From: CAMCXE01 sp036520615
GTDB lineage: Bacteria; Pseudomonadota; Gammaproteobacteria; Pseudomonadales; Cellvibrionaceae
Length of the DNA stretch: 64,000 nucleotides
Assembly: GCA_036520615.1 (NCBI GenBank)
Contig: DATDJI010000028.1
Location: 77,898-141,897 of the forward strand
Direction: 5' to 3'
The position numbers and the translations under genes were made by a program. Every line of letters begins with the position of its first letter. The stretch's first letter is position 1. Shown piece after piece: positions 44,816 to 54,800 of the stretch. The notes below the pieces were generated by a model, which worked only from the letters and a program-made list of their open reading frames with translations, was not told the origin of the DNA and ran no database searches.

Positions 44816-45384
44816 AAAGTTTGATGCACAACGCCTTGGGCGCACAGTTCGAGCAATTACCTCCAGCATTGCAGGCACATTACAAAGCCGGTTCTACACG
44901 GGAAACTGGGCACATGAATATTGAATACCCGCGTTGGATGCAGCCATTTTTGACCCTACTGCGCTTAGTCGGCGCGCTGGTTAATCGTTCCGGGCGACAA
45001 GTGCCGACACTGGTTGAAAAGTTTGATAGCGACAAAGGCCAGAATTGGCGCCGCACGATTAGTTTTCCTAGCGGCAAAGTGGTGTATTTCAATAGCCGCT
45101 GGGTGGTAGGCGTGGGCAACCGGGTGATTGAGTATGTAAACCCCATATTGGGGCTTGAAATGGCTGTGCATGTGCAAGACGGTAAACTGTATTACTCCGG
45201 GGTTAGATTCGTGGCGAAGCTCGGGCCGGTGCTCATACCTATCCCCGAATGGCTTTTGCTTGGGCATACTAGCATTGTGGAAGAGGGCGTGGATGCTACT
45301 CATTTCGCCATGGATTTTCGCTTAACCCATCCATTGTTTGGGCAGATATTTCGCTACGCAGGCACGTTTGAGGTGGTGCCTTAG
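44812..45384 (+). CDS. DUF4166-like protein
   Basis: A 190-residue cytosolic protein that resembles DUF4166. It begins with a L-G-A-Q-F-E-Q-L-P-P-A-L-Q-A-H-Y region, has W-R-R-T-I-S-F near 85, and ends with L-T-H-P-L-F-G-Q-I-F-R-Y-x-G-T-F. In other bacteria this domain is often fused behind an SDR domain, which agrees with the separate SDR gene in this operon. Function unknown. Last gene of the coupled set starting at 43121. Confidence 0.78.
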   Translation: MKSLMHNALGAQFEQLPPALQAHYKAGSTRETGHMNIEYPRWMQPFLTLLRLVGALVNRSGRQVPTLVEKFDSDKGQNWRRTISFPSGKVVYFNSRWVVGVGNRVIEYVNPILGLEMAVHVQDGKLYYSGVRFVAKLGPVLIPIPEWLLLGHTSIVEEGVDATHFAMDFRLTHPLFGQIFRYAGTFEVVP

Positions 45385-45494
45385 GGCCGCTGATAGCGTT
45401 AAATAAATTTTTGTTTAGTCTCTGCAGTTAAATCTATAACAGGGAAACTACACTCGCCGCGTAGGATTTCCCGGTTCACTAATAAGTTTTTGTT

Positions 45495-46199
45495 ATGTCA
45501 TTTACCCTTGCTCCCATCGGCATCATCCGCAGCTGTTTCACGCAAAAATTTGGCATCCCGCGCCAGCCAGGTCTGGCACGGGATGCTATCGGTCACCTAA
45601 TCCTTTCGCCGCCCTACAATAATCCGGAGGCAGTGGTGGGGCTTGAGGCCGTGAGCCACCTTTGGGTGCAATTTATATTTCATGAAGGTTACAGCGGTTG
45701 GAAACCGCGTGTGAAAATGCCCCGCCTGGGGGGCAATAAAACTCTTGGTGTGTTCGCCACCCGCTCGCCCAATCGCCCGAATAATATTGGCCTTTCGGTA
45801 GTGCGTTTACTAAAGGTTGAGGTGACGCCCGAGGTGGTTTTAACCCTGGGAGGAATTGATTTTTTAGACGGCACACCCGTGCTCGATATCAAACCCTATT
45901 TGCCCTACGCCGATGCCATACCTGATGCCCACAACGACTGGGCAAGCGGGGCCCCGGAATTAGTCGCGGTGCAATTCTCTGCCAATGCCGACGCGCAATT
46001 AAATGAATTAGAGCTACAGTATCCAGGTCTCAGAGTGCTTGCCGAACAGGTGCTAGCGCAAGATCCAAGGCCTTCTTACCAAGACTACAATACGGAACGA
46101 GTTTATGTGTTGCGGCTGTGGGATTTAGACGTGCGCTGGCGGTTTTTAGTTGATCCAATTAATTGGCGGATTGAGGTTTTATCGCTAGAGGCCGTTTAA
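45495..46199 (+). CDS. trmO: tRNA m6t6A37 methyltransferase TrmO (TsaA-like)
   Basis: A 234-residue protein with the TsaA beta-barrel domain: I-G-I-I-R-S-C-F near the N-terminus, K-F-G-I-P-R-Q-P, then F-A-T-R-S-P-N-R-P-N-N-I-G-L-S and D-G-T-P-V-L-D-I-K-P-Y. These are the SAM- and tRNA-binding blocks of TrmO, which methylates N6 of threonylcarbamoyladenosine at tRNA position 37. Length and C-terminal extension match E. coli TrmO (YaeB). Confidence 0.93.
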   Translation: MSFTLAPIGIIRSCFTQKFGIPRQPGLARDAIGHLILSPPYNNPEAVVGLEAVSHLWVQFIFHEGYSGWKPRVKMPRLGGNKTLGVFATRSPNRPNNIGLSVVRLLKVEVTPEVVLTLGGIDFLDGTPVLDIKPYLPYADAIPDAHNDWASGAPELVAVQFSANADAQLNELELQYPGLRVLAEQVLAQDPRPSYQDYNTERVYVLRLWDLDVRWRFLVDPINWRIEVLSLEAV

Positions 46200-46395
46200 T
46201 AAAGCTTAAAAATTTGCAACCGTGTCTATTCAATCGGGCATAATTTCAGTTCCGGCCGTACTGGCTCGGATGGTGGCGTTAAGCTGCACATTTCTATCGA
46301 TGAAAATTACCGTTTGCGGACAACAGCTATCGTTAATACTCGTTGCGTGCGAGCAACCCCTAAATTGATTATTCGTTTATTGTGAGGAGAAGGAT

Positions 46396-47019
46396 ATGTT
46401 TAAAAGTTTAGCTGCCGATGTTTTAGGCTTAAGTGATATTGGCAAAATACTGGATAAAAAAGACTTCGATAAAGCCGATGTTGACGATTATGTATTTTCC
46501 GAAGACGGCGAGATTATTTATGTGGTAATTAAATCCAAGTCCGATGAATACTGTTTCACCAATAGCGCGATGATCCACCTGGACGGCAATTTAGCGCTTA
46601 GTAAAAAGCGCACGTTGCATCGCTATGTTTATAAACACAGCTCCATTAGCCATGTGCGCATCGAAACAGCAGGCACGGTGGATTTAGATGTAGAGTTAAA
46701 GTTTAAGATCGGCGATAAAGAGTTCTCTATTGATATAGATAAAAAACAAAGTGAGCGTGTGAAAGATATCTATAAAGCGCTATTTGTTATTTCGGAGAAA
46801 TGCCGCGAAATACACCGGCAGATGGATACTCTTAAAAATACCCATGAGTCGGTAAATCGCATGTTTGTATTACGCGAATTGCCAGAGCAGGTGGTGTTGA
46901 GCTTGCCGGATATTATTAACCAAACCATTATTCAAGTGGAGGCGCAGTTTAACGAGCGCAGACGCGAAATACAGAACTATGATTTTTCTGAGGTATTCGC
47001 GCGTTATATTAAATGGTAG
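46396..47019 (+). CDS. PH-domain-like cytosolic protein
   Basis: A 207-residue protein without signal or membrane segments; AGGAGAAGGAT precedes the ATG at 46396. Residues about 30-135 read as a bacterial pleckstrin-homology-like fold: alternating strands D-D-Y-V-F-S, I-I-Y-V-V-I-K-S-K, a T-N-S-A-M-I-H strand, S-H-V-R-I-E-T-A-G, and a capping helix. The remaining C-terminus is helical. Function unknown. It is monocistronic and followed by a bidirectional terminator. Confidence 0.72.
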   Translation: MFKSLAADVLGLSDIGKILDKKDFDKADVDDYVFSEDGEIIYVVIKSKSDEYCFTNSAMIHLDGNLALSKKRTLHRYVYKHSSISHVRIETAGTVDLDVELKFKIGDKEFSIDIDKKQSERVKDIYKALFVISEKCREIHRQMDTLKNTHESVNRMFVLRELPEQVVLSLPDIINQTIIQVEAQFNERRREIQNYDFSEVFARYIKW

Positions 47020-47234
47020 GGTTGCGAGTAGGAAGTTAATTCTACGCTTTTAACTGCGACTATTTTTTAAAAATAATACCAGCTGTTGACGACTAAAAAA
47101 TGCTCGGTTTCTCGATGCCTGCATACGCCAATAACCGTTGCAAGATTTGTAAAAGCTTGAATGTAGTTGTAGTTATTAAAGCGCGCAATTCTCCGGCTCG
47201 AATCAGGCAGGGCGGTGCTCCAGTGAACGGTTAG

Positions 47235-47273
47235 CCAATAAAAAAGCCAGCGTTACGCTGGCTTTTTTATTGG
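47235..47273. terminator. Bidirectional rho-independent terminator
   Basis: A perfect 18-bp-arm palindrome (CCAATAAAAAAGCCAGCG, centre TTA, then its exact complement) between convergent genes. GCCAGCG/CGCTGGC is flanked by A6 and T6, so it terminates both strands. Confidence 0.95.
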
Positions 47274-47349
47274 AGACATTTTGCGTTTGAGTTATGTATT
47301 GGCCCGCGACGATGTTTCCTTAATTAATTTCTCCAATACGCTATTTGCC

Positions 47350-48717
47350 TTATTTAGTAAACCTATACCAATCCAAATTAAAGCGCCCTTTTGCACGGTA
47401 ATAAACATCGTGCGTGCCTTTAATCCCAGATATTTTCGCAGTTTGCGTAGCTGGTGTGTTTAGCCCGCCGGTTGCTTTAACTGGAACAGTTGCCGTTGGC
47501 GCACGGCTGATGTCATCCAAAATAATTTCCAATTGTGTATCCGCAGCGGCTGTCACGCGAAATTCGACGCTGGCAGCACCAGTACCAAAATCAACCTTAG
47601 CAACTTTAATCCAGCTATTAGCTTCAAACACTACATTTAATGCACCGTCAGCGGATTTTTCTACTTCAATGCCAGTTTCTTTCTCCATGGTTTCCGCTTG
47701 CACTAACATATAAGGATTAAACGGTTTAATTTGTGGTACTCCTTCTCTGCCCGCTTTTACGGTCATGCCGCCGTCGGTTGTATAATTTAATAAATCAACA
47801 TTAACAGAGCGTTGGAAATCGCTTTTGCCGCGTGCGTTGGCAATGGCTCGGTTGTGGTAAAAAATGTACCACTGGTTGCCCCATTGAATAATAGATTGGT
47901 GATTATTATTGCCATTATCTTCCCATGGGTTAGGCAGCACTGTTCCCTTGTGTTTAAAGCCCGTAGTGGGATTATCACTCGTCATATAATCAATGCTGAG
48001 TTTGCCGTCGGGATCGGTTGAATAGGTATAGTAATAAACTCCGTTGCGTTTATGTACGTAAGCCGCTTCGAAAAAATGCGGAGGGTCAATTTTAATCGCG
48101 GGGCCTTTTACACTTTTAAAATCACTGCTCACTTCAATCACGCGCGCATTGCCCGGCCCGCCACCGCCGAAATACACGTAGGATTTACCGTCATCGTCAA
48201 TAAATACGCCTGGGTCAAATAACCACTTCACGTCGCTATTCGGCGTTTTGCGATCAATTAGCGGCTTGCCTAAATAATCCACATAGGGGCCTTCGGGTTT
48301 GTCCGCTACAGCCACACCAATTGATTCAGCACCATCAGGGAAAAACAAAAAATATTTATTGTCTTTAAATACCCACTCAGGTGCGTAGGCGAGCTTGGCC
48401 CATTTAGTATCTTTACGTACATTAAATACAATGCCGTGGTCTTGCCAATTCACCATGTCGTCGCTGGAGATCAGGTTGTAATCCACCAGGCTGCTGTAAT
48501 CCGTCGCGTTATCTTGGTCATGGCTGGTGATGACATACATACGGCCGTTAAAAACCCGTGCGGCTGGGTCGGCAGTATAGGTATGGGAAATAATAGGGTT
48601 ACTCGCGTGGCTTATGGGGGCAACTCCCAAAGGGGCAACACAGCCTACTAGTGCGAGCAGTATATTTTTGCGGGTAATTTTTTGCGGGTTAAAGCAAAAA
48701 GGCAGAGAAATATTCAT
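47350..48717 (-). CDS. Secreted GH43 glycoside hydrolase with CBM6-like module
   Basis: A 455-residue protein with an N-terminal signal (basic start, hydrophobic LLALVGCVAPLGVAPISHA, cleavage near 38). The GH43 five-bladed propeller covers about 40-330 with the three conserved acids visible: D50 (TADPAARV, base), D168 (FDPGVF, pKa modulator) and E217 (FFEAAYVHK, acid). Residues about 335-455 form a CBM6-like domain beginning A-E-T-M and ending in N-L-D-W-Y-R-F. Likely activity is on arabinoxylan or arabinan (xylosidase or arabinofuranosidase); subfamily not determined. Monocistronic. Confidence 0.9.
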   Translation of the reverse strand: MNISLPFCFNPQKITRKNILLALVGCVAPLGVAPISHASNPIISHTYTADPAARVFNGRMYVITSHDQDNATDYSSLVDYNLISSDDMVNWQDHGIVFNVRKDTKWAKLAYAPEWVFKDNKYFLFFPDGAESIGVAVADKPEGPYVDYLGKPLIDRKTPNSDVKWLFDPGVFIDDDGKSYVYFGGGGPGNARVIEVSSDFKSVKGPAIKIDPPHFFEAAYVHKRNGVYYYTYSTDPDGKLSIDYMTSDNPTTGFKHKGTVLPNPWEDNGNNNHQSIIQWGNQWYIFYHNRAIANARGKSDFQRSVNVDLLNYTTDGGMTVKAGREGVPQIKPFNPYMLVQAETMEKETGIEVEKSADGALNVVFEANSWIKVAKVDFGTGAASVEFRVTAAADTQLEIILDDISRAPTATVPVKATGGLNTPATQTAKISGIKGTHDVYYRAKGRFNLDWYRFTK

Positions 48718-49119
48718 TTTTAATATCGACCGTTATTATTTCGCGGGGTTGGGTTAGATGTGTTGGATGGCAGAGCTTACTAATTACCGACAGCAGGGAG
48801 CACGTCGGGCCTCACTTCAATTCACAATTATCTATGAGTGAGTAGAAAGGCGAGGTGACTTAGTCTACATCAGTAGCGCAACAGATTATGACAGAAGTCT
48901 CATTATAGTAAGACAATATAACAATAATGAGGGCTGCAAGCCAACCCGCGAGCAAAAAATAGGCGGGGTGGATGTTTGTTAGTCTAAATAATTGAATTTT
49001 TACCTTTTTAGCGCTTTTTCATTCATCTAATTAAACATTAAGGAAGATTTAATCCGAGTTGCTTTTGATTTAGTTGTGAACAAATTATTAGGCAGCATTA
49101 CGCTGCCGTATAAAAATAT
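48718..49119. other. Intergenic region upstream of the GH43 gene
   Basis: About 400 bp between two leftward genes; it should hold the GH43 promoter. AT-rich, no ORF or clear operator seen. Confidence 0.3.
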
Positions 49120-49698
49120 TTAAGGCCAACTAACTAAACGGCTAAACGCAGATTCCCGCACTGGTGTTGGGGAGATAAATTGGCGTAACACACCTTGATT
49201 ATGCAGAATTGAATGGTGCTCTGTATCGAGTACTAAAGCTGGGTTTTGTGGTGGTACAAAGGGTAAATCCCAACCCACCACACAGGATAAATTCTCTACT
49301 CGCGCACGGTGATAAAATCCCTTTGGGTCACGAACTTCGCACATGTTAATTGAGCATTGGCAATAAATTTCGTGCAGCACATCAGAGGGAATTATTTTCT
49401 GCATACTTTGGCGACATGCCTGCGTAGGTGTCATAAACGCAGCGACAACGCTAATATCTTGTTTTATTAAATACTGCGCCATTTCACAAGCACGGCGGAT
49501 ATTCTCTTCTCTATCGGTCAAGGAATAGCCTAAATCTCGATTAACACCCTGCCGCAACATATCTCCATCTAACAAACAAACCGGAGTGCCTTGGGCGGAC
49601 AAAAAGCGCTGTAAATAGCGCGCCCATGTGGTTTTGCCGGCACCGGATAAGCCTGAAAACCAAAATACTTTTGCAGATTCTTTTTGTGTTAACGCCAT
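49120..49698 (-). CDS. cysC: Adenylylsulfate (APS) kinase
   Basis: A 192-residue kinase that phosphorylates APS to PAPS. Walker A is GLSGAGKT (16-23), followed by LLDGDMLR (substrate-binding Asp/Arg), the R-E-E-N-I-R-R-A-C-E-M-A-Q helix and A-A-F-M-T-P. The lid region is K-G-F-Y-H-R-A-R, where most CysC proteins have K-G-L-Y-x-x-A-R. It is not fused to or beside cysN/cysD, so it is a stand-alone copy, perhaps for a sulfotransferase pathway or as an extra copy. Confidence 0.9.
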   Translation of the reverse strand: MALTQKESAKVFWFSGLSGAGKTTWARYLQRFLSAQGTPVCLLDGDMLRQGVNRDLGYSLTDREENIRRACEMAQYLIKQDISVVAAFMTPTQACRQSMQKIIPSDVLHEIYCQCSINMCEVRDPKGFYHRARVENLSCVVGWDLPFVPPQNPALVLDTEHHSILHNQGVLRQFISPTPVRESAFSRLVSWP

Positions 49699-50554
49699 AA
49701 AAATTACCCGTGTATATTTTTAAGTGATATGGCCTATTGGCTCGGCTATACGCAACACTAAACACGGGTTTGCGTATGCATGTAAGTTACTAATAATTAA
49801 ATTAGGTGCCTATTGATTTAAACCCTAATCTGATAAAGCATTGTATGCTAGATCTGTTTTTCAGTAACTGAAAGTTTAATCGCGAGCAGAGGCATGTTTG
49901 CCTCGGTACGCGGGAAATTCTCTGTTTGATCAATTTATAAGCAAAGCCAGCGCGTCGATTATTTTTATATGGCAGCACCTAATTGTAGACGATAAAAAAT
50001 TTGCCAGAGCGCAAATAGTAAGTACTTAGCGCGTTTTTTAAAAGCATTTTTTAATTAGCAATGGTAAATCTAGGGGTATTGATATTGCCTTTGGCAATAT
50101 ACCCGCCGCGTGCAATCCGTGGGAGGAATGTAAAGGCAAGTTTCAGGTTAGATTCTCCTAGTTAGCAATGGGCCCCAAGTCCACGATAAATGTTCGGCGG
50201 AAAAGTTGCGGTTGTGGAGCCGGGCAGGAACTCCATGATTAATAATGTGAACGAGTCGAAAATTCATGTTTCCGGCTTTTAAACTTGGGGGAAGCTGTTA
50301 ATTTTCTAACAGCTAACATCCCATAATAAGCTCCAGCTGTTAAAGTGAAAAATTAAAAACTATATTTAAATCTGGGCCTGATTTCTCCAGTATCGACAGG
50401 CATTTTTGCGTTTTAAAGCCGATCGCACGGCATCTCATGTGTTTATAGATTTGATGAACGCTATTACTCTAACCTTTGCAATGTCAGGTATTGTCAAATT
50501 AAATTTAATATGCCTTGTAAAATCGTCGCAATGACTTAAACGTGAAAACATACT
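49699..50554. other. Long divergent intergenic region with hairpins and repeated AGCTGTTA
   Basis: About 855 bp without a convincing ORF. GAGGCA-TGTT-TGCCTC (49889-49904) sits inside a CGCG...CGCG outer pair (49881-49912). ATATTGCC-TTT-GGCAATAT is inside 50074-50104 with a GGGT/ACCC outer pair. AGCTGTTA occurs at 50293-50300, inverted at 50307-50314, and again at 50335-50342. The last group lies about 210-260 bp before the reductase gene and could be an operator. The hairpins lack T-tracts and might belong to an untranslated RNA. Confidence 0.4.
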
Positions 50555-51373
50555 ATGAAACCGCAACGCATAATATATGGCACCGCTTGGAAAAAGGAGC
50601 GCACCACCGACCTAGTATTAGCAGCCTGGCAGGCGGGATTTCGGGCTTTTGATACTGCTTGCCAGCCTAAGCATTATCGGGAAGATTTAGTGGGCGAAGC
50701 ATTGATAAAGATAATGCAAACGGGAGCTAAGCGTAGCGATTTATATCTGCAAACTAAATTTACGCCGATTAGCGGGCAGGACGCCGCTAGCATTCCTTAT
50801 AATCCTGCGTTACCGGTGGCGCAGCAGATTGCGCAATCTTTTGCAATTTCGCAAAAAAACCTAAACACCGCTTATTTAAATGCGCTTATTTTACATTCGC
50901 CGTTGGCCTCCGTAGAGGCGACGCTCGATGCTTGGCGGGCAATGGAAATAATTTTTAATCAGGGCGGTACGCAGCAGTTAGGCATCAGCAATTGTTATGA
51001 CGTCGACTTTTTCAAACAATTATATGCGCGCTCAAATGTTAAACCTACAATTCTGCAAAATCGCTTTTACGCCAAAACTGGCTACGACGCTGCACTGCGT
51101 GCTTTTTGTGTAGAGCAAGACGTTTGTTATCAGAGTTTCTGGAGTTTAACGGCTAATCCGCACATATTGGAGCAGGCTTTTATAACGCTGTTATACCGCC
51201 GCTTGTGTAAAACCCCGGCGCAAATTTTCCTGCGTTATTTAACCGCGCGGGATATTACGCCCTTAACGGGAACGTGCGACGTACAGCATATGCAAGAGGA
51301 TTTATCGATTTTTGATTTTGAACTTAGCGCTGATGAGCTTGCATCGATCGATCATTTATTAGTGGCACTCTAG
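50555..51373 (+). CDS. Aldo/keto reductase
   Basis: A 272-residue cytosolic NAD(P)H-dependent (beta/alpha)8 oxidoreductase. The catalytic tetrad is in place: D33 (FDTA), Y41 (KHYRED), K68 (QTKF) and H114 (LILHSP). The C-terminal cofactor region keeps T-P-A-Q-I-F-L-R-Y and a degenerate T-G-T-C-D. Substrate unknown; the family reduces aldehydes and keto-sugars. It stands alone behind a long upstream region. Confidence 0.9.
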   Translation: MKPQRIIYGTAWKKERTTDLVLAAWQAGFRAFDTACQPKHYREDLVGEALIKIMQTGAKRSDLYLQTKFTPISGQDAASIPYNPALPVAQQIAQSFAISQKNLNTAYLNALILHSPLASVEATLDAWRAMEIIFNQGGTQQLGISNCYDVDFFKQLYARSNVKPTILQNRFYAKTGYDAALRAFCVEQDVCYQSFWSLTANPHILEQAFITLLYRRLCKTPAQIFLRYLTARDITPLTGTCDVQHMQEDLSIFDFELSADELASIDHLLVAL

Positions 51374-51877
51374 TTTAGGGATGCACTGATTAATTCTAAA
51401 TTGGCAATTGTTGCGAAAATGTCAACTACACCCATAAAGGTATATTACGGACGTGCTCAGACGGCAGCTTTGCAACTTATCAGCAAATCAGAAAATTTCT
51501 AATGTTATTTTTAAGTTTCTTCAGCCACTGGCGCGGATACCATTGACGGATAAAAATAGTAAGCCAGCTCAAGCTCCCATAATGCGAATAAGCGTTTACG
51601 AATTGCGCACACGTTTAAGCAGAGTTTTTACCGACAATTAATTCGCATCTATTATGTTCTGTCCGCCAATCAGTGCGTTTGGACTGTCCATGAACTTTAC
51701 GAAACGCTTTAAAACTAAGCTTGTTAAACAGCTGCCATTGTGCAGCGCAATAAGCCTCGGCTGGCCCTGATCTTGCTCTGCAACCCCCTCTACTACCTGG
51801 CCTAAATACCATTTGACCAAACTGGGCGTGCGCTGCTTATACTGCATTGCAAAAATCTATTTTGAGAGAGGCCGCCT
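51374..51877. other. Intergenic region upstream of pyruvate carboxylase
   Basis: About 500 bp. Short ORFs here have no coding features. No terminator or operator that I can support. Confidence 0.3.
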
Positions 51878-54800
51878 ATGTCCAATCAACTTCGCACTGT
51901 GTCCAAAATTCTGGTAGCCAACCGCAGTGAAATTGCTATCAGAGCGATGCGGGCAGCGGCGGAGATGGGCATTACGACGGTGGCCATCTACTCGCAAGAG
52001 GATCGTTTTGCCCTGCATCGGTTTAAATCTGATGAGAGTTACTTAGTAGGGCAAGGTAAAAAGCCCATTGCCGCTTATTTAGACATTGATGACATTATTC
52101 GTGTCGCCGTGGATGCGGGGGTGGATGCCATTCACCCAGGTTATGGTTTTCTATCGGAAAACCCTGATTTTGCTGATGCCTGCGTTAAAGCAGGCATTAT
52201 TTTTATTGGCCCCAGTGCCGATGTAATGCGCACGTTAGGTAACAAGGTGGCGGCGCGCAAAGCAGCCGAGGCTGCTGGGGTGCCGGTTATGCCAGCGTCC
52301 GGCCCGTTGCCTGTGGATCTTGAGCAGTGCAAGCAGATCGCGACCGCCATCGGTTATCCCTTTATGCTCAAAGCCAGCTGGGGTGGCGGTGGGCGCGGTA
52401 TGCGGGTGCTGGAGAACGAAGCGGATTTAATAGCGCTAGTGGATGTAGCCCGGCGGGAGGCTCAAGCGGCGTTCGGTAATGATGAAGTTTATTTAGAAAA
52501 ATTAGTGCGTAATGCTCGCCATGTGGAAGTGCAAATCCTTGGTGATTTAGCGGGCAACGTTGTGCATTTGTTCGAGCGCGATTGCAGTATGCAAAGGCGC
52601 AATCAAAAAGTAGTCGAGCGCGCACCAGCGCCTTACTTGGATGAAGCCACACGCAACCATTTATGTGATTGCGCGCTGCGGTTAGCGCGTCAGGTGGGCT
52701 ACGCCTGTGCCGGCACAGTGGAGTTTTTATTAGATGCCGATACGAATCAGGTTTATTTTATCGAGGTAAACCCGCGTATTCAGGTGGAGCACACGGTCAC
52801 TGAAGAAGTCACCGGTGTGGATTTAATTAAGGCGCAAATTCGCTTAGCCCAAGGGTATTTAATCGGCACAGAGGCCAGCGGCGTGCCAGCGCAAGCGGAT
52901 ATTCAACTAAGCGGCTATGCCGTGCAATGCCGCGTTACGACAGAAGATCCGGAGAATGGCTTTACACCGGATTATGGTCGCATCGAGGCCTACCGCAGCG
53001 CAGCCGGATTCGGCATTCGGCTCGATGCGGGCACCGCCTACCCGGGCGCGGTAATTACCCCTTATTACGATTCCCTGTTAGTAAAAGTCACCGCCTGGAG
53101 CCGCGAATACAAGGATTCAATTGCGAAAATGGATCGCGCCTTGCGGGAATTTCGCGTGCGCGGCGTGACAACTAATTTAAATTTTCTAGTGAATTTAATT
53201 AATCATCCCAAGTTCGAGCAGGGTGATTACACCACGCGATTTATCGATCAAACTCCAGAGCTATATAAATTCAGCAAAAAACGCGACCGAGCCAGCCGCC
53301 TTTTACGCTTTGTGGCCGAGGTGAGTGTTAACGGCCACCCGGATGCCATAGGCCGGCCTGCACCCATGAGCCGAGCGCCAGCGCCTTTACCATCAGCCAC
53401 ACCGGGTAGCATATTGCCCGGCAGCCGCGACCGCTTGCATGCAATGGGGCCTGCTGCACTGGGTCAATGGATGCGTGCGCAGCGACAGGTGTTATTTACC
53501 GATACGAGTATGCGTGATGCGCATCAAAGCCTGCTTGCCACGCGCATGCGTACGCAGGATATGCTCATAATCGCCCCTTATTACGCCAGTTTGCTACCGG
53601 AACTGTTCAGCTTGGAATGTTGGGGCGGCGCAACTTTTGATGTATCCATGCGGTTTTTGCAGGAGGACCCTTTCGGGCGTCTGCACCGATTGCGTCAAGC
53701 CGTGCCGAATATTCTGCTGCAAATGCTCTTGCGCGGTGCGAACGCTGTGGGCTACACCAGTTACCCGGATAATGTGGTGAAATTTTTTGTTCGCCAAGCG
53801 GCTGAATGCGGCGTGGACGTATTTCGCGTATTCGATAGCCTCAACTGGGTGGAAAACATGCGCGTGGCCATGGATGCCGTTATCGACAGCGGCAAATTTT
53901 GCCAGGCAACTCTGTGTTACACCGGCAATATGCTCACGGCTACAGCCAATAAATACGATCTTAATTATTACGTACAAATGGCCAAAGAGCTGGAAAAAGC
54001 TGGCGCTCATGGTCTAGCCATTAAAGACATGGCAGGGGTTGCCCGCCCGCAGGCGATTAAACAATTGGTGACGGCCCTGCGCCAAGAAGTGGGTCTGCCG
54101 ATTGCCTTTCACACCCACGATACCTCAGGCATAGGTGCAGCCTCCGTACTCGCTGCTATTGAAGCGGGCGTGGATAGCGTGGACGCAGCCATGGACGCAT
54201 TAAGTGGTCTAACTTCGCAACCTAACCTCGGTGCAATTAATCAAGCTCTGCGCGATACCGACCGAGCTTCAGGCCTCGCGGTGGAGCCTATTCAAGCGAT
54301 TAGCGATTATTGGGAGGGAGTGCGCAAGTATTACACCGGTTATGAAAGTGAAATTCGCGCAGGTACAGCCGATGTTTACCGTCATGCGATGCCTGGCGGC
54401 CAGTACACGAACTTGCGTGAACAGGCCCGCAGTCTCGGCATTGAACACCGCTGGGACGAGGTGGCCGAAGCCTACGCGCAGGTTAATCAGTTATTTGGCG
54501 ATATCGTAAAGGTCACCCCAACATCAAAAGTGGTGGGGGACATGGCTTTAATGATGGTCACCCAGGGCTTAAGCCCAGAAGATGTACAAAACCCCGCGCG
54601 AGAAATTAATTTCCCTGAATCTGTCGTGCAATTATTTCGCGGCGATATGGGCCAGCCCCCCGGCGGCTTTCCCAAAGAATTAAGCCAGAAAGTATTGCAG
54701 GGCGAATTACCGCGCACACTGCGCCCCGGCGCAGAATTGCCTGATGCGGATTTAACTGCTGTACGCGCAGAAGCGGCAGCCAAAGTGGGCTATGAGTTAA

